NCBI GenBank assembly: GCA_015256945.1 | Contig: JABZLB010000001.1 | Location: 101,385 to 165,384 of the forward strand | Reading direction: 5' to 3' | Length of the DNA: 64,000 nucleotides | Origin: Prevotellaceae bacterium | GTDB taxonomy: Bacteria > Bacteroidota > Bacteroidia > Bacteroidales > Bacteroidaceae | Shown here: one piece after another, positions 8,578-16,537 of the stretch | Position numbering within the stretch: position 1 is the first letter of the stretch | Layout: every line of letters starts with the position of its first letter | Program-made: the position numbers and the translations under genes | The notes under the pieces: generated by a model | Told to the model about the DNA's origin: nothing | Databases searched by the model: none | Seen by the model: the letters and a program-made list of their open reading frames with translations, nothing else

Positions 8578-8765
8578 CGGGGGTAGTGTAGCATTCTCCC
8601 GTTTGTTTTTATACGCCCTGAAATTGTGTGCCCCGTTGTTTTTTGGGGGTGATGTAGCATTCCTCCGTTTGTTTTTATACGCTCTGAAATTGTGCGTCCT
8701 GTTGTTTTTCAGGGGTGGTGTAGCATTCCCCCATTTGTTTTGATACGCCCTGAAGTCGTGTGTCC
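8568..8765. repeat. Three tandem copies of a 66-bp unit
   Basis: Each unit runs from GTTGTTTTT through GTGTAGCATTC and GTTTGTTTT to ATACGCYCTGAA. The anchor GTAGCATT recurs at 8588, 8654 and 8720, exactly 66 bp apart. No coding frame is preserved across the units. The unit starts in the T-run of the terminator, so the duplication may include part of a terminator-like tail. Confidence 0.8.
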
Positions 8766-8924
8766 TGCCGGTTCAGAGGTACAGGCAGGGCTACTGCCGT
8801 GGTGCGCGCAGGTTGTCATGGTTTTGTCGCCGCAGGGCCTGCGTGCTGTTTGTAAGTCGTTTACACCCGTATGGCAACACCATTCCATCATATTCCATGC
8901 GGCGTTGTGCAGAAAAAACGAGTG

Positions 8925-9040
8925 TTCGGCGGCTGCCGTCACCATTTTCGGCGGCCGTCGTACGCGTGGTGTGACGGCCGTCAGCAGCGCTGCTGGCGGC
9001 CGCCAAACGATGACCTTTACGGTACAAAGGCTGTGCATTT
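8925..9040. repeat. GC-rich palindromic intergenic repeat, copy 1
   Basis: A REP-like element: four G(G)CCG-type palindromic cores spaced 22, 23 and 22 bp, the last two forming a long near-perfect palindrome (8973-9004) centred on AGCAGCGCTGCT. Homologous copies lie at 26.14-26.23 kb and 37.48-37.60 kb; copies 1 and 3 match over about 110 bp, including GAGTGTTCGGCGGC at the left. No gene is seen in it. Confidence 0.75.
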
Positions 9041-9568
9041 AAAATCCAGATTGAAGAATATTTAAGCGTAACCTCATAACCCCTGCGGCCTTATTCGCCA
9101 CCCATAGCCGCCCAAGCCTCCCTCGCTCTTACTATGATTCTTCCTGCAGCGATTGGTAAAGGGGTAGGGAATACGTCCCTCACGCCCACGTAATACATTT
9201 CATCAATCTGTCACAAATGACATTTTTATGAACCATCACTTGCCTTTTATCGCAATAATTCTTGTACTTGCATTCTCCAATCGTTTCATAAAAACACGGT
9301 CCATCTTGCCTTTTATCGCAACAATTCTTGTATTTGCATTTCATAAAAGTGTCGTTAATGACGTTTTTATGAAAAGGCATGGAGCCTGTGCCACCCCATT
9401 TATTGTGCACCTTGGTATTACGCTTCTCTCAAAAAACAAGTCTTTGGTTTGCACTTCGGCCGTATTTTGTGTTGTATACTCAAATATCTTTTATAACTTT
9501 ACAGGCAGAAAAGTGGTTGTGGCTGCCCCACCCACGTGCTCCCATTAAAGCTTCGGGTGCTTCCGGGC
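9041..9568. other. Intergenic region before the restriction-modification operon
   Basis: Contains a 66-bp direct repeat: CTTGCCTTTTATCGCAA begins at 9239 and again at 9305, each followed by a similar AATTCTTGTAYTTGCATT segment, and flanked by ATTTTTATGA-type inverted words. No credible gene or strong promoter is visible; TAACTTTA at about 9494 is a weak -7 candidate for the methyltransferase. Confidence 0.5.
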
Positions 9569-10450
9569 ATGCTAATTATTACTGATATGGATAGTGGAAT
9601 AAAGGTCTTTTCGAACAATAACGGACGTATTTTCCTTGGCGATGCGTTAGAGATTCTCAGTGGCATTCCCGACGAATCAGTAGATTTGGTGTTTGTCGAT
9701 CCGCCGTATAATATCGGGAAGAACTTTGCCGGGCGCAAGGATAAATGGAAAACCGACGACGAGTACCTGGCGTGGTGTTATCAGTGGATCGACCTTTGTA
9801 TCAGGAAAGTAAAGCCCGATGGGTCGCTGTATATCATGACGTCGACCCAGTTCATGCCTTATTTCGACTTGTATGTTCGCAATAAACTTACTGTGCTTTC
9901 ACGCATTGTGTGGGCGTACGACAGCTCTGGCGTACAGGCTAAAAAGCATTATGGGTCGATGTACGAGCCTGTTTTGTATTGTGTAAAAGACAAAAATCGT
10001 TATACGTTTAATGCCGATGATATTCTGGTCGAGGCCAAAACGGGTGCTAGACGCAAACTGATTGATTACCGAAAAACGCCGCCACAGCCTTACAAAACCG
10101 AAAAGGTTCCGGGCAATGTGTGGAGCTTTTCGCGTGTAAGATACCGCATGGACGAGTATGAAAACCATCCTACTCAGAAGCCCGTCAGCCTGATGGAGCG
10201 CATCATTAAGGCCAGCAGCAACCCTGGAGACTTGGTGTTAGACCCCTTCAGCGGGACGTTTACCACCTGCTATGTAGCGCAAAAGCTGGGCCGGAGGTTC
10301 TTGGGAATAGAGATTCAGGAGGAGTATTTCAAAATAGGTTTAAGGCGTTTGGAGATTACTCATGAATACGAAGGCAAGGAGCTGACGCGCGAAAAGAAAT
10401 CGTATCAAATCAAAATATCTAAAGAACCTAACTTATTAAACTTCGGATAA
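9569..10450 (+). CDS. Type II DNA methyltransferase, beta class (N6-adenine or N4-cytosine)
   Basis: A 293-residue amino-methyltransferase. Catalytic motif IV DPPYNIG is at residues 44-50 and the AdoMet-binding motif I region DPFSGTFTT at 225-233, preceded by HPTQKP (200-205). This IV-then-I order is that of the beta class (HinfI/RsrI/DpnA group). Motif I departs from the usual FxGSGTT, with threonine-phenylalanine in place of the serine-glycine. The start at 9569 is chosen over a GTG at 9536 and an ATG at 9587; the catalytic core is unaffected. It is followed after 1 bp by a probable restriction enzyme gene, so it should protect the host at the same site. Specificity cannot be read from the sequence. 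Confidence 0.9.
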   Translation: MLIITDMDSGIKVFSNNNGRIFLGDALEILSGIPDESVDLVFVDPPYNIGKNFAGRKDKWKTDDEYLAWCYQWIDLCIRKVKPDGSLYIMTSTQFMPYFDLYVRNKLTVLSRIVWAYDSSGVQAKKHYGSMYEPVLYCVKDKNRYTFNADDILVEAKTGARRKLIDYRKTPPQPYKTEKVPGNVWSFSRVRYRMDEYENHPTQKPVSLMERIIKASSNPGDLVLDPFSGTFTTCYVAQKLGRRFLGIEIQEEYFKIGLRRLEITHEYEGKELTREKKSYQIKISKEPNLLNFG

Positions 10451-10451
10451 T

Positions 10452-11570
10452 ATGGAATATTCGTTCGCCTCGTTTATTGAAAACTACCTTAAAACCAAAT
10501 ATGGCGATGATGCCGAGCAGTTGTTTTCGATGAGCTATATTCTGCAATATATTGTTCATAAAACCAAATCGGCCGATAAAGGAGCCAAGTCACGAGGCAG
10601 TTTTGCGAACCTTTATGCTGTGTATGTTATCGTTGAAGATTATCTTAATCATGGCTTTGACCAGCACGATGATTATGTAAACTATGAGGGTGTACAGTTT
10701 TCTGCTCTGCTCAAAAGACAACGAGAGCTTCCCTTTGGTGCCAAGCTTCAGAACCATGCACTTAATTCACGTATGAACGAAGAGTTCTTTAAGTACTTCC
10801 CTATGCAGGCAGGCGTGCCGCCAATTATGCGCGATTTGGCAACTCAAAGATACTGGTTTAATGAAAACTATTTAAAAATCGGGGTTGGACGGCATGTGTA
10901 TAATATTGCTTCCGACCTGTTGAATATCATCGACCATTATGTTGAGGTAAAGCAAAATGCTTTTAAACAATTTATTGATCAGTGCGAAAGCATGCAGAAA
11001 ATCAACGCCGAAGATGGTAAAAAGGTGGCCGATTTTATCACGTCTCTTCTTGCACCGAACATTGATGCAAGGCTTTTTGAGATAGTAAGCTATGCCATTT
11101 TGAAATATTATTACCGCGATATTAAGATATATTGGGGTTTTGCACCTGATGTAAATACACTCAAATCTGATTATCTCCGGCTTTATAAAACAGGCAGGAC
11201 AAATGCTAATGACGGGGGCATTGATTTCGTTATGAAGCCTTTAGGACGCTTTTTTCAGGTAACCGAAACGCTTGATTTCAGGAAGTATTTCCTCGATATT
11301 GATAAGGTTGAACGATACCCTGTAACGTTTGTTGTGAAGACAGAAGAGGCCGTCGGGCAGTTGATGAACAAGGTAAAAGCCGATGCCTTGAAAACGTATG
11401 TTGTGCAAAAGGTGGTTGACAATTATCTTAACTGTATAGAAGAGTTGATTAATATTCCCCGGTTAAAAAGCTGTCTTGCCGAGCTTAAAGGGCGTGGTGT
11501 GATGCCTGATGTTCTTCAGGAGATTATGGTCCAGGGCAAATTGGAATTTAATTACAACGCCGACCAGTAG
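10452..11570 (+). CDS. Probable type II restriction endonuclease
   Basis: A 372-residue protein starting 1 bp after the methyltransferase, the normal arrangement for a restriction-modification pair. The likely catalytic region is NDGGIDFVMKPLGRFFQVTE at residues 253-272, which reads as a PD-(D/E)xK variant: D258, then Q269 and T271 in place of the usual E/Q-x-K. A conserved-looking helix ARLFEIVSYAILKYYY (206-221) lies before it. No family was recognised with certainty. The gene is visibly more AT-rich than its neighbours, as is common for transferred restriction genes. Expected to act in the cytoplasm against unmethylated DNA. Confidence 0.72.
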   Translation: MEYSFASFIENYLKTKYGDDAEQLFSMSYILQYIVHKTKSADKGAKSRGSFANLYAVYVIVEDYLNHGFDQHDDYVNYEGVQFSALLKRQRELPFGAKLQNHALNSRMNEEFFKYFPMQAGVPPIMRDLATQRYWFNENYLKIGVGRHVYNIASDLLNIIDHYVEVKQNAFKQFIDQCESMQKINAEDGKKVADFITSLLAPNIDARLFEIVSYAILKYYYRDIKIYWGFAPDVNTLKSDYLRLYKTGRTNANDGGIDFVMKPLGRFFQVTETLDFRKYFLDIDKVERYPVTFVVKTEEAVGQLMNKVKADALKTYVVQKVVDNYLNCIEELINIPRLKSCLAELKGRGVMPDVLQEIMVQGKLEFNYNADQ

Positions 11571-11595
11571 GCATAGCCCTTTTATTTTGCGGGGC

Positions 11596-12828
11596 TTATA
11601 GCGTTGCTGCCGCCCGTCCTGCCACATATCCCGTTGTCCATGCGGCCTGCAGGTTGAAGCCTCCTGTAATACCGTCGATGTCGATTACTTCGCCGGCGAA
11701 ATGCAAGTTGGGGCATACCTTGCTCTCCAATGTGCTGGAATCGAGGCTCTGGAGGCTTATTCCGCCGCTGGTTACAAACTCGTCTTTGAAGCGTCCGCGC
11801 CCCTGTATGGCATGGATGTCGTTGGTAAGCGTTTCGATAAGTTTGTTTAAGGCCTTGCGTCCCAGCTCATCCCACCGCCTGTGTGCGTCTAAACCGGCGC
11901 GCCCGAGCAGGTAAATCCACAGTCGGCTGGTAAGCTGACAGGGCGCAACGGCGCCCATTTGTTTTTTCCTGTTCAACTGAATAAGTTGTGCAAGCTGCTG
12001 TTCAACTGCGGCGGCACGGGTTTCGTTTATCCAGTTGACGGCCACATTGGCGCGATAGTTATTTTCGTAAAGGTATCGCGCTGCGTGGGCCGAGAGCTTC
12101 AATACTGCCGGTCCGCTCATGCCCCAGTGGGTAATAAGCAGCGGCCCCCGGGCCTTGAACTTCGTCGACGCAAGGGTAAGCGTTACGGGGTTGACCACTA
12201 TTCCCATGAGGTTTGTAAAGGCCTTGTCGGGTACGTTCAGCGTAAAGAGCGACGGTGCAGGCATGATAATCTCGTGCCCTGTAAGTGCGTGGGGTTCCAG
12301 ATTGCGGCGCAAGGGTGCGCCCCCGGTGGTAACAATTACCTTGTCAAAAAGGCGTGGAGGCTTGTCGGTAAACTCTATTTTCAGCTTTCCTTCTGCCGTT
12401 GGGGTAACGGCCTTCATGGCGTGTTGCGTAACCGTGACGATGCCCAGCTTGTCGGCCTGGCTCGTCAGGCAGTTGATGATAGCCTGCGATGTCTGCGCCC
12501 TGGGGAACACACACTGGTCGGCTTGCGTCACCAGTGGCACCCCATGCCGTTCGAACCATTCGTACGTATCGCGGTGGTCGAACTGCCTGAACAGCCGTTT
12601 CATGAGGCGGTGACCGCGCGGATACACCTGTTTCAGGTCGGTAATGCAGGCAAAGCTGTTCGTCAGGTTGCATCGTCCGCCGCCCGAAACGCCCACTTTT
12701 GCCAGCACGCGGCTCGTCTTTTCAAAAATAACCACTTCGGCGTGGCTGTTGGTTTGTCGGGCTGTTATGGCAGCAAAGAAACCCGCTGCGCCGCCGCCTA
12801 TGACGGCAATATGGCTGGAGGTGTTCAT
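11596..12828 (-). CDS. BaiN/HI0933-family FAD-dependent oxidoreductase
   Basis: 410 residues with an N-terminal Rossmann dinucleotide fold (IAVIGGGAAGFFAA, residues 8-21), the family signature KVGVSGGGRCNLTN soon after it, and a C-terminal FAD-contact segment ending HFAGEVIDIDGITGGFNLQ. This is the HI0933 flavoprotein family, some members of which (BaiN) reduce unsaturated bile-acid intermediates; most are uncharacterised. Substrate here is unknown. The gene converges on the restriction gene with 25 bp between stops and has its own minus-strand promoter. Confidence 0.92.
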   Translation of the reverse strand: MNTSSHIAVIGGGAAGFFAAITARQTNSHAEVVIFEKTSRVLAKVGVSGGGRCNLTNSFACITDLKQVYPRGHRLMKRLFRQFDHRDTYEWFERHGVPLVTQADQCVFPRAQTSQAIINCLTSQADKLGIVTVTQHAMKAVTPTAEGKLKIEFTDKPPRLFDKVIVTTGGAPLRRNLEPHALTGHEIIMPAPSLFTLNVPDKAFTNLMGIVVNPVTLTLASTKFKARGPLLITHWGMSGPAVLKLSAHAARYLYENNYRANVAVNWINETRAAAVEQQLAQLIQLNRKKQMGAVAPCQLTSRLWIYLLGRAGLDAHRRWDELGRKALNKLIETLTNDIHAIQGRGRFKDEFVTSGGISLQSLDSSTLESKVCPNLHFAGEVIDIDGITGGFNLQAAWTTGYVAGRAAATL

Positions 12829-12852
12829 GAAAATATCGTGTTGATGAGCTTA

Positions 12853-12884
12853 CGAAGGTATTGAAAAATAATGATTTGCGCAAT
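12853..12884 (-). promoter_or_regulatory. Probable promoter of the flavoprotein gene
   Basis: On the minus strand ATTG (12884-12881) precedes TACCTTCG (12860-12853) by 20 bp. Each box differs from TTTG / TAnnTTTG by one base. It sits 25 bp upstream of the start codon. Confidence 0.4.
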
Positions 12885-13038
12885 GCTGCCGTACGAAATA
12901 CACGCATATTCGGCGAAAAACTACCCCTGGCACGGTATTTTCATGCAGCAGGAGCACCCCCTTGCTTGCATGCTTATAATTAAAAAATATAAAAACAGCA
13001 GTCGGTATGTTATTAAATATTAAATAATGAACATGCCG

Positions 13039-13071
13039 TTTGTGCCGGCCTTATCAAACCGCCTACCTTTG
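13039..13071 (+). promoter_or_regulatory. Promoter of the second small-peptide module
   Basis: TTTG (13039-13042), 21-bp spacer, then TACCTTTG (13064-13071): a full match to the Bacteroidetes promoter consensus. The leader to the ATG at 13182 would be about 105 nt. The rest of the 353-bp gap between the flavoprotein and the peptide gene shows no gene. Confidence 0.7.
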
Positions 13072-13181
13072 CATTCGATATTATCGGTAGTTGTTTTTAA
13101 GGGCAGGCAAATTTCTTTTTTTTCAGGTTTTGTTTGCTTGCCGTGTTTATTACAGGCAAAATAGTAGTAAGATATAGGTTT

Positions 13182-13382
13182 ATGATGCAGAAAAACATTT
13201 ATTCGAAGCCTGCAACAACGTTTGTATGCTTAAAAATTGAGGAACAGTTATTAACCATCAGTGCAGCCACTACCAACCCTGTTGAGGGTGGAGACCCTAC
13301 GGGAGGCAACGGCTCTACGCCGAACCCGTTTGCAGGTATGGGTAATGCAAAACAGCATACGTGGGATGACAGTGCCGAATAA
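13182..13382 (+). CDS. Small peptide of module 2
   Basis: 66 residues starting MMQKNIYSKPA at 13182 (the upstream ATG at 13134 would add residues absent from the paralog). The core LLTISAATTNPVEGGDPTGGNGSTPNPF is nearly identical to that of the 6200-6421 protein, followed by GNAKQHTW and an acidic end. It lies 32 bp upstream of the second fimbrillin-like lipoprotein, probably in one transcript. This tight conservation of a glycine/proline/asparagine-rich core in otherwise drifting short proteins suggests selection on the core. Function unknown; a precursor peptide, chaperone-like partner or regulator are all conceivable. Confidence 0.75.
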   Translation: MMQKNIYSKPATTFVCLKIEEQLLTISAATTNPVEGGDPTGGNGSTPNPFAGMGNAKQHTWDDSAE

Positions 13383-13414
13383 GGCGTGCGGTTTACAGGA
13401 AATAACCATTTAAG

Positions 13415-15286
13415 ATGATGAACAATACAAAATTTCTGACAGCCGCCCTTTGCATAACGGCAGGCTCTCTGTTTACGGCCTGCCAGCACGATGAGCTGGA
13501 AAAGACGCCGGCCGGCAATGAAAACCTGCGCACCTACCATATTACCGTAGAGGCGGCAGCAGCACCAACCGTGGCTGGTTCAACCAAAGCACTGGGCATA
13601 AGCAGCGACAATCCCAGGGGGCTGACATCGACATGGCTCGACGGCGACAAAATGATAGCATTTGTTCTGGCCGACAGTACCGGCAGCACACAGGCCGATT
13701 ACAGCATGATTGAAAGTCTGGGCGCGGGCAAGGGAGCCTTTTTCAAGGGTGAGATAAAGCCCCGTTCGGGCAGTTTGAAAACCAGTAACGACCTGTGTTT
13801 CTTCTATCCCGGCGTGGCCTCGACAGGCTCTTCGCGCACCATTACGCCTGTAACGAGGACGAAGGTAAGCAATACCGACTATTACCATGACGCCAGCGAT
13901 AATATTACAAATCGTGTAGAACTGAATATGACACGGCAGGACGGAACGGCCGAAACCATCGGCAGGCGTTTCGATTATCAGTGGAAAAAGGTAAGGCCGT
14001 CGAGCATTCAGGGCACCAATGTAAACGTAAGCATAGGCAGCATGGAACGTATTATTTCGATATGGGGCCTGCGCTTTACCGATAACAACAACCAGATTCT
14101 GACCCATATCGATTCGGTTTACATCTCGAATGTGAAGGGAAGCGATGTGTTTAATTTGGGAACGGGCAAGTTTGAAGAGCACAACCTCACCGACGAAAGC
14201 ATGAATATTGTCATCAATCCTGCCGCTGGCACAAAAATTTCGTCGGCAGGAGGCAAGTACACTTACGTGGCGATGTTACCCGGAACCTACAAAAACGTGC
14301 TGGTTATGGCCTATGTAGGCAACACGTGTTACAAGAAAGAGTTTGCCTCTTTAACCTTTGACGTGAACAGGGTACACCATTCTGACCTGCTGGAAATGCA
14401 GGAAGTAGAGCGTGAACCTTACGTTGAGGTACAGGGTGTAAAATGGGCAACGGGCAACTTTATTCACTATGGCCCTGAAAATGGCGGCTATTGGGGTATT
14501 GCTCCTGCACAGTGGTGGATTTCGCGCCGCGCGGTAATGCTGGGCAATAACCGCAAGGAGGTTAGCTCAGGAGGTATATTACAGTCGTCGCAATTTGAGT
14601 CGTCGCCTACGCAAACTACTGATGACGTCGACCTCTTCCGCTATGGTGTTATTGAGAATGCGCTTAAATTGAATGGCGGTGACTATGCTGATTGTGATAT
14701 TTCAAATAAGGCTTTCTATAATGGTAGAACAGCTCTTGCACTGAAAGTAGGCCGCGGGCAAGCCAAGTATGGCGATATTGTATGGTATTATACCATGAAT
14801 AACAATCAGAAATATCGTATTCCAAGTAAGGCCGATTTCGATAAACTCCGCACGAAAGCCGATGTAATTCCAGCCTATTGCTACACCGACAAGGGTACTG
14901 TTGTGTATGGCGGCTACTTTACAACGAGCGGAAGCATACGCGTTAAAGGTTTCCCCACAAATGTAAGAGCCTATTATAAGTATACCAATGTTACGGCACT
15001 TGTGCGTGCCAACAAAGGTTTGTTCTTGCCAATTACAGGCCGTCGTATGGTTCATCAAAGCGATATAGGCTATCGTGACATGAGTTATGGTTTAGGAGCA
15101 TACGGTCAATATATGATCTTAACCAATCGTTTGGGAACCAGTGACGACTTTATCTTCGGACCAACCACATGGGATCCAACTGGTCTTAACGGTAAAGGAC
15201 AGGCTCGTGCTATACGTCCTGTTTGGGACGAAACAAGCACAAGTGCTAAAGACCCTGTCTACACTGATTTCCAGAATATTAAATAA
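13415..15286 (+). CDS. Fimbrillin-like surface lipoprotein, module 2
   Basis: 623 residues with lipobox LFTAC after a short signal (MMNNTKFLTAALCITAGS). Colinear paralog of the 6640-8514 protein: the same FFYPG, DNITNRVELNMTRQDGT, ENGGYWGIAPAQWWISRRAV and FLPITGRRM segments occur in the same order, with divergence concentrated at the N-terminus and near the C-terminus. N-terminal fimbrillin-like region, C-terminal FISUMP-like region. Expected on the outer-membrane surface, perhaps as an adhesin. Followed by a strong terminator, so the peptide-lipoprotein pair is a complete unit. Confidence 0.8.
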   Translation: MMNNTKFLTAALCITAGSLFTACQHDELEKTPAGNENLRTYHITVEAAAAPTVAGSTKALGISSDNPRGLTSTWLDGDKMIAFVLADSTGSTQADYSMIESLGAGKGAFFKGEIKPRSGSLKTSNDLCFFYPGVASTGSSRTITPVTRTKVSNTDYYHDASDNITNRVELNMTRQDGTAETIGRRFDYQWKKVRPSSIQGTNVNVSIGSMERIISIWGLRFTDNNNQILTHIDSVYISNVKGSDVFNLGTGKFEEHNLTDESMNIVINPAAGTKISSAGGKYTYVAMLPGTYKNVLVMAYVGNTCYKKEFASLTFDVNRVHHSDLLEMQEVEREPYVEVQGVKWATGNFIHYGPENGGYWGIAPAQWWISRRAVMLGNNRKEVSSGGILQSSQFESSPTQTTDDVDLFRYGVIENALKLNGGDYADCDISNKAFYNGRTALALKVGRGQAKYGDIVWYYTMNNNQKYRIPSKADFDKLRTKADVIPAYCYTDKGTVVYGGYFTTSGSIRVKGFPTNVRAYYKYTNVTALVRANKGLFLPITGRRMVHQSDIGYRDMSYGLGAYGQYMILTNRLGTSDDFIFGPTTWDPTGLNGKGQARAIRPVWDETSTSAKDPVYTDFQNIK

Positions 15287-15293
15287 ATGCTTA

Positions 15294-15340
15294 CAAAACA
15301 GGCACGAAACCAATGCGGTTCGTGCCTGTTTTGTTTTTGT
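15294..15340 (+). terminator. Intrinsic terminator after the module 2 lipoprotein
   Basis: A 15-bp perfect stem (CAAAACAGGCACGAA at 15294-15308 with its complement at 15319-15333), then a T-rich tail. It begins 8 bp after the stop codon. Confidence 0.9.
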
Positions 15341-15867
15341 TTGTGACGTAAAGCGGTATCGAAGGGCGTGCCGTTTGCTGTGGTTTGTAAGGTTTCCTTA
15401 TATTGCCGTGCGTGCCGTTTGCTGTGGTTTGTAGGGTTTGCCGTTGTCATACGGGCTGCAAGGCAACATCGGCATAAGCCGTTTGCCGCGTGTATAATAT
15501 AAAAACAGGCTGTACACGAGCCTGGCATTTATGGTACACAACAACCGTGTGCCGCGTGTAAAATACAGCAACGGGAGGTATGGAAAAGGCTCTCCAAAAG
15601 TGGATGCTTATACTTTTGGAGAGCCTTTTTATTTTCAATGCGTCGGTAAACGGGCAAAAGGTGTGCGAAAAAACAAAAAAATGGGGGCGGGTGGATTGTA
15701 GGCTTTATCCCCCGCCCCGCATGCCACTACACGGCTTAAGCATGTGCTTTCAGCTTCTCGTGGCTCTTCTTACCATATGAAATACAGACCTAATGCCCAT
15801 TAATTAGAGTTGTTATATTTTTCTCATGGGGCAACTTCACAGCTACCGTTCAGCCATGAGTCTGTTT
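15341..15867. other. Intergenic region with a 44-bp direct repeat and an orphan terminator
   Basis: A segment CGTGCCGTTTGCTGTGGTTT occurs at 15367 and again at 15411, 44 bp apart. A further inverted/direct set follows at about 15490-15560 (CCGCGTGTA-type words). No protein gene is credible. The terminator at 15586-15632 has no gene directly before it, which leaves room for a small RNA in 15341-15585. Confidence 0.45.
15586..15632 (+). terminator. Strong orphan terminator
   Basis: A 16-bp perfect stem (AAGGCTCTCCAAAAGT at 15586-15601 with its complement at 15612-15627) followed by TTTTTATTTT, with A-rich sequence on the other side so it could work in both directions. Nearest upstream gene ended 300 bp earlier behind its own terminator; it could also stop the minus-strand YbjQ transcript. 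Confidence 0.8.
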
Positions 15868-16188
15868 TTATTCAATAACCACGGCGGTACCGCTCACTAC
15901 TACCATGAGCATTGAGCCGCGCGCGCCAACGGTTTCATAGTCGATGTCGAGCCCTACAATGGCATTTGCACCAACGGCTTTGGCGGCTTCCATCAGCTCG
16001 GCCATAGCCGTTTGCTTGCCTTCGCGTAAAACTTTTTCGTAGCTTTTGACGCGACCGCCGAAAGTATCACGCAGATTTGCAAAGAAATCTTTAAATACAT
16101 TGGCTCCGATAATGGCTTCGGCCGTTACAATTTGTTTGTACTCAAGAATGGGGTGACCCTCAATAGTGGGTGTTGTTGTTAGAACCAT
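15868..16188 (-). CDS. YbjQ/UPF0145 family protein
   Basis: 106 residues, full length for the family, with the typical core [26 protein letters not shown], then [35 protein letters not shown] and the closing [11 protein letters not shown]. These small soluble proteins form pentamers; they are often annotated as putative heavy-metal-binding, but the function is not established. Single-gene unit. A minus-strand -7 box TACTTTTG lies at 16311-16304. Confidence 0.92.
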   Translation of the reverse strand: MVLTTTPTIEGHPILEYKQIVTAEAIIGANVFKDFFANLRDTFGGRVKSYEKVLREGKQTAMAELMEAAKAVGANAIVGLDIDYETVGARGSMLMVVVSGTAVVIE

Positions 16189-16537
16189 AAGTAAAGGTTT
16201 TTAAAGTTTGACGATGCCCCCGCGGGGTGAATTCAGACGGTTTGGGCAACGGTTTGCATACAATGCGTATGTCTTTTCCACGCCCTTGCGTCGTTCTCAT
16301 GGGCAAAAGTAATAAATTATTACTTATGTTGATACTTTTCAGGCCATTTTTTTATACAAAAAGCAAACAAATAGTCAGAAATGATGGTTTTATGATAGTT
16401 TTTTGCATTCATATGGAAAGTTTCTCAATCTCCGCGTACCTATTTAGTATGAAAAGTCTTACTTTTGCATATTGGAATATTCTGTATTCGATAATATTAC
16501 GGAGCTATTTTTGAAATTGTCAAGTTAAAACATCCGA
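16189..16537. other. Divergent promoter region between YbjQ and the metalloprotease
   Basis: Holds the minus-strand -7 box at 16304-16311 for the YbjQ gene and, for the protease, TACTTTTG at 16460-16467 on the plus strand (no clear -33). Nothing else is seen. Confidence 0.5.

Noticed and set aside
8692..9065. Several overlapping 64-116 codon frames
   Set aside because: They run through the 66-bp repeats and the GC palindrome in all frames, which is a composition effect.
11959..12864. 301-codon plus-strand frame
   Set aside because: Antisense of the flavoprotein gene, which has complete family motifs.
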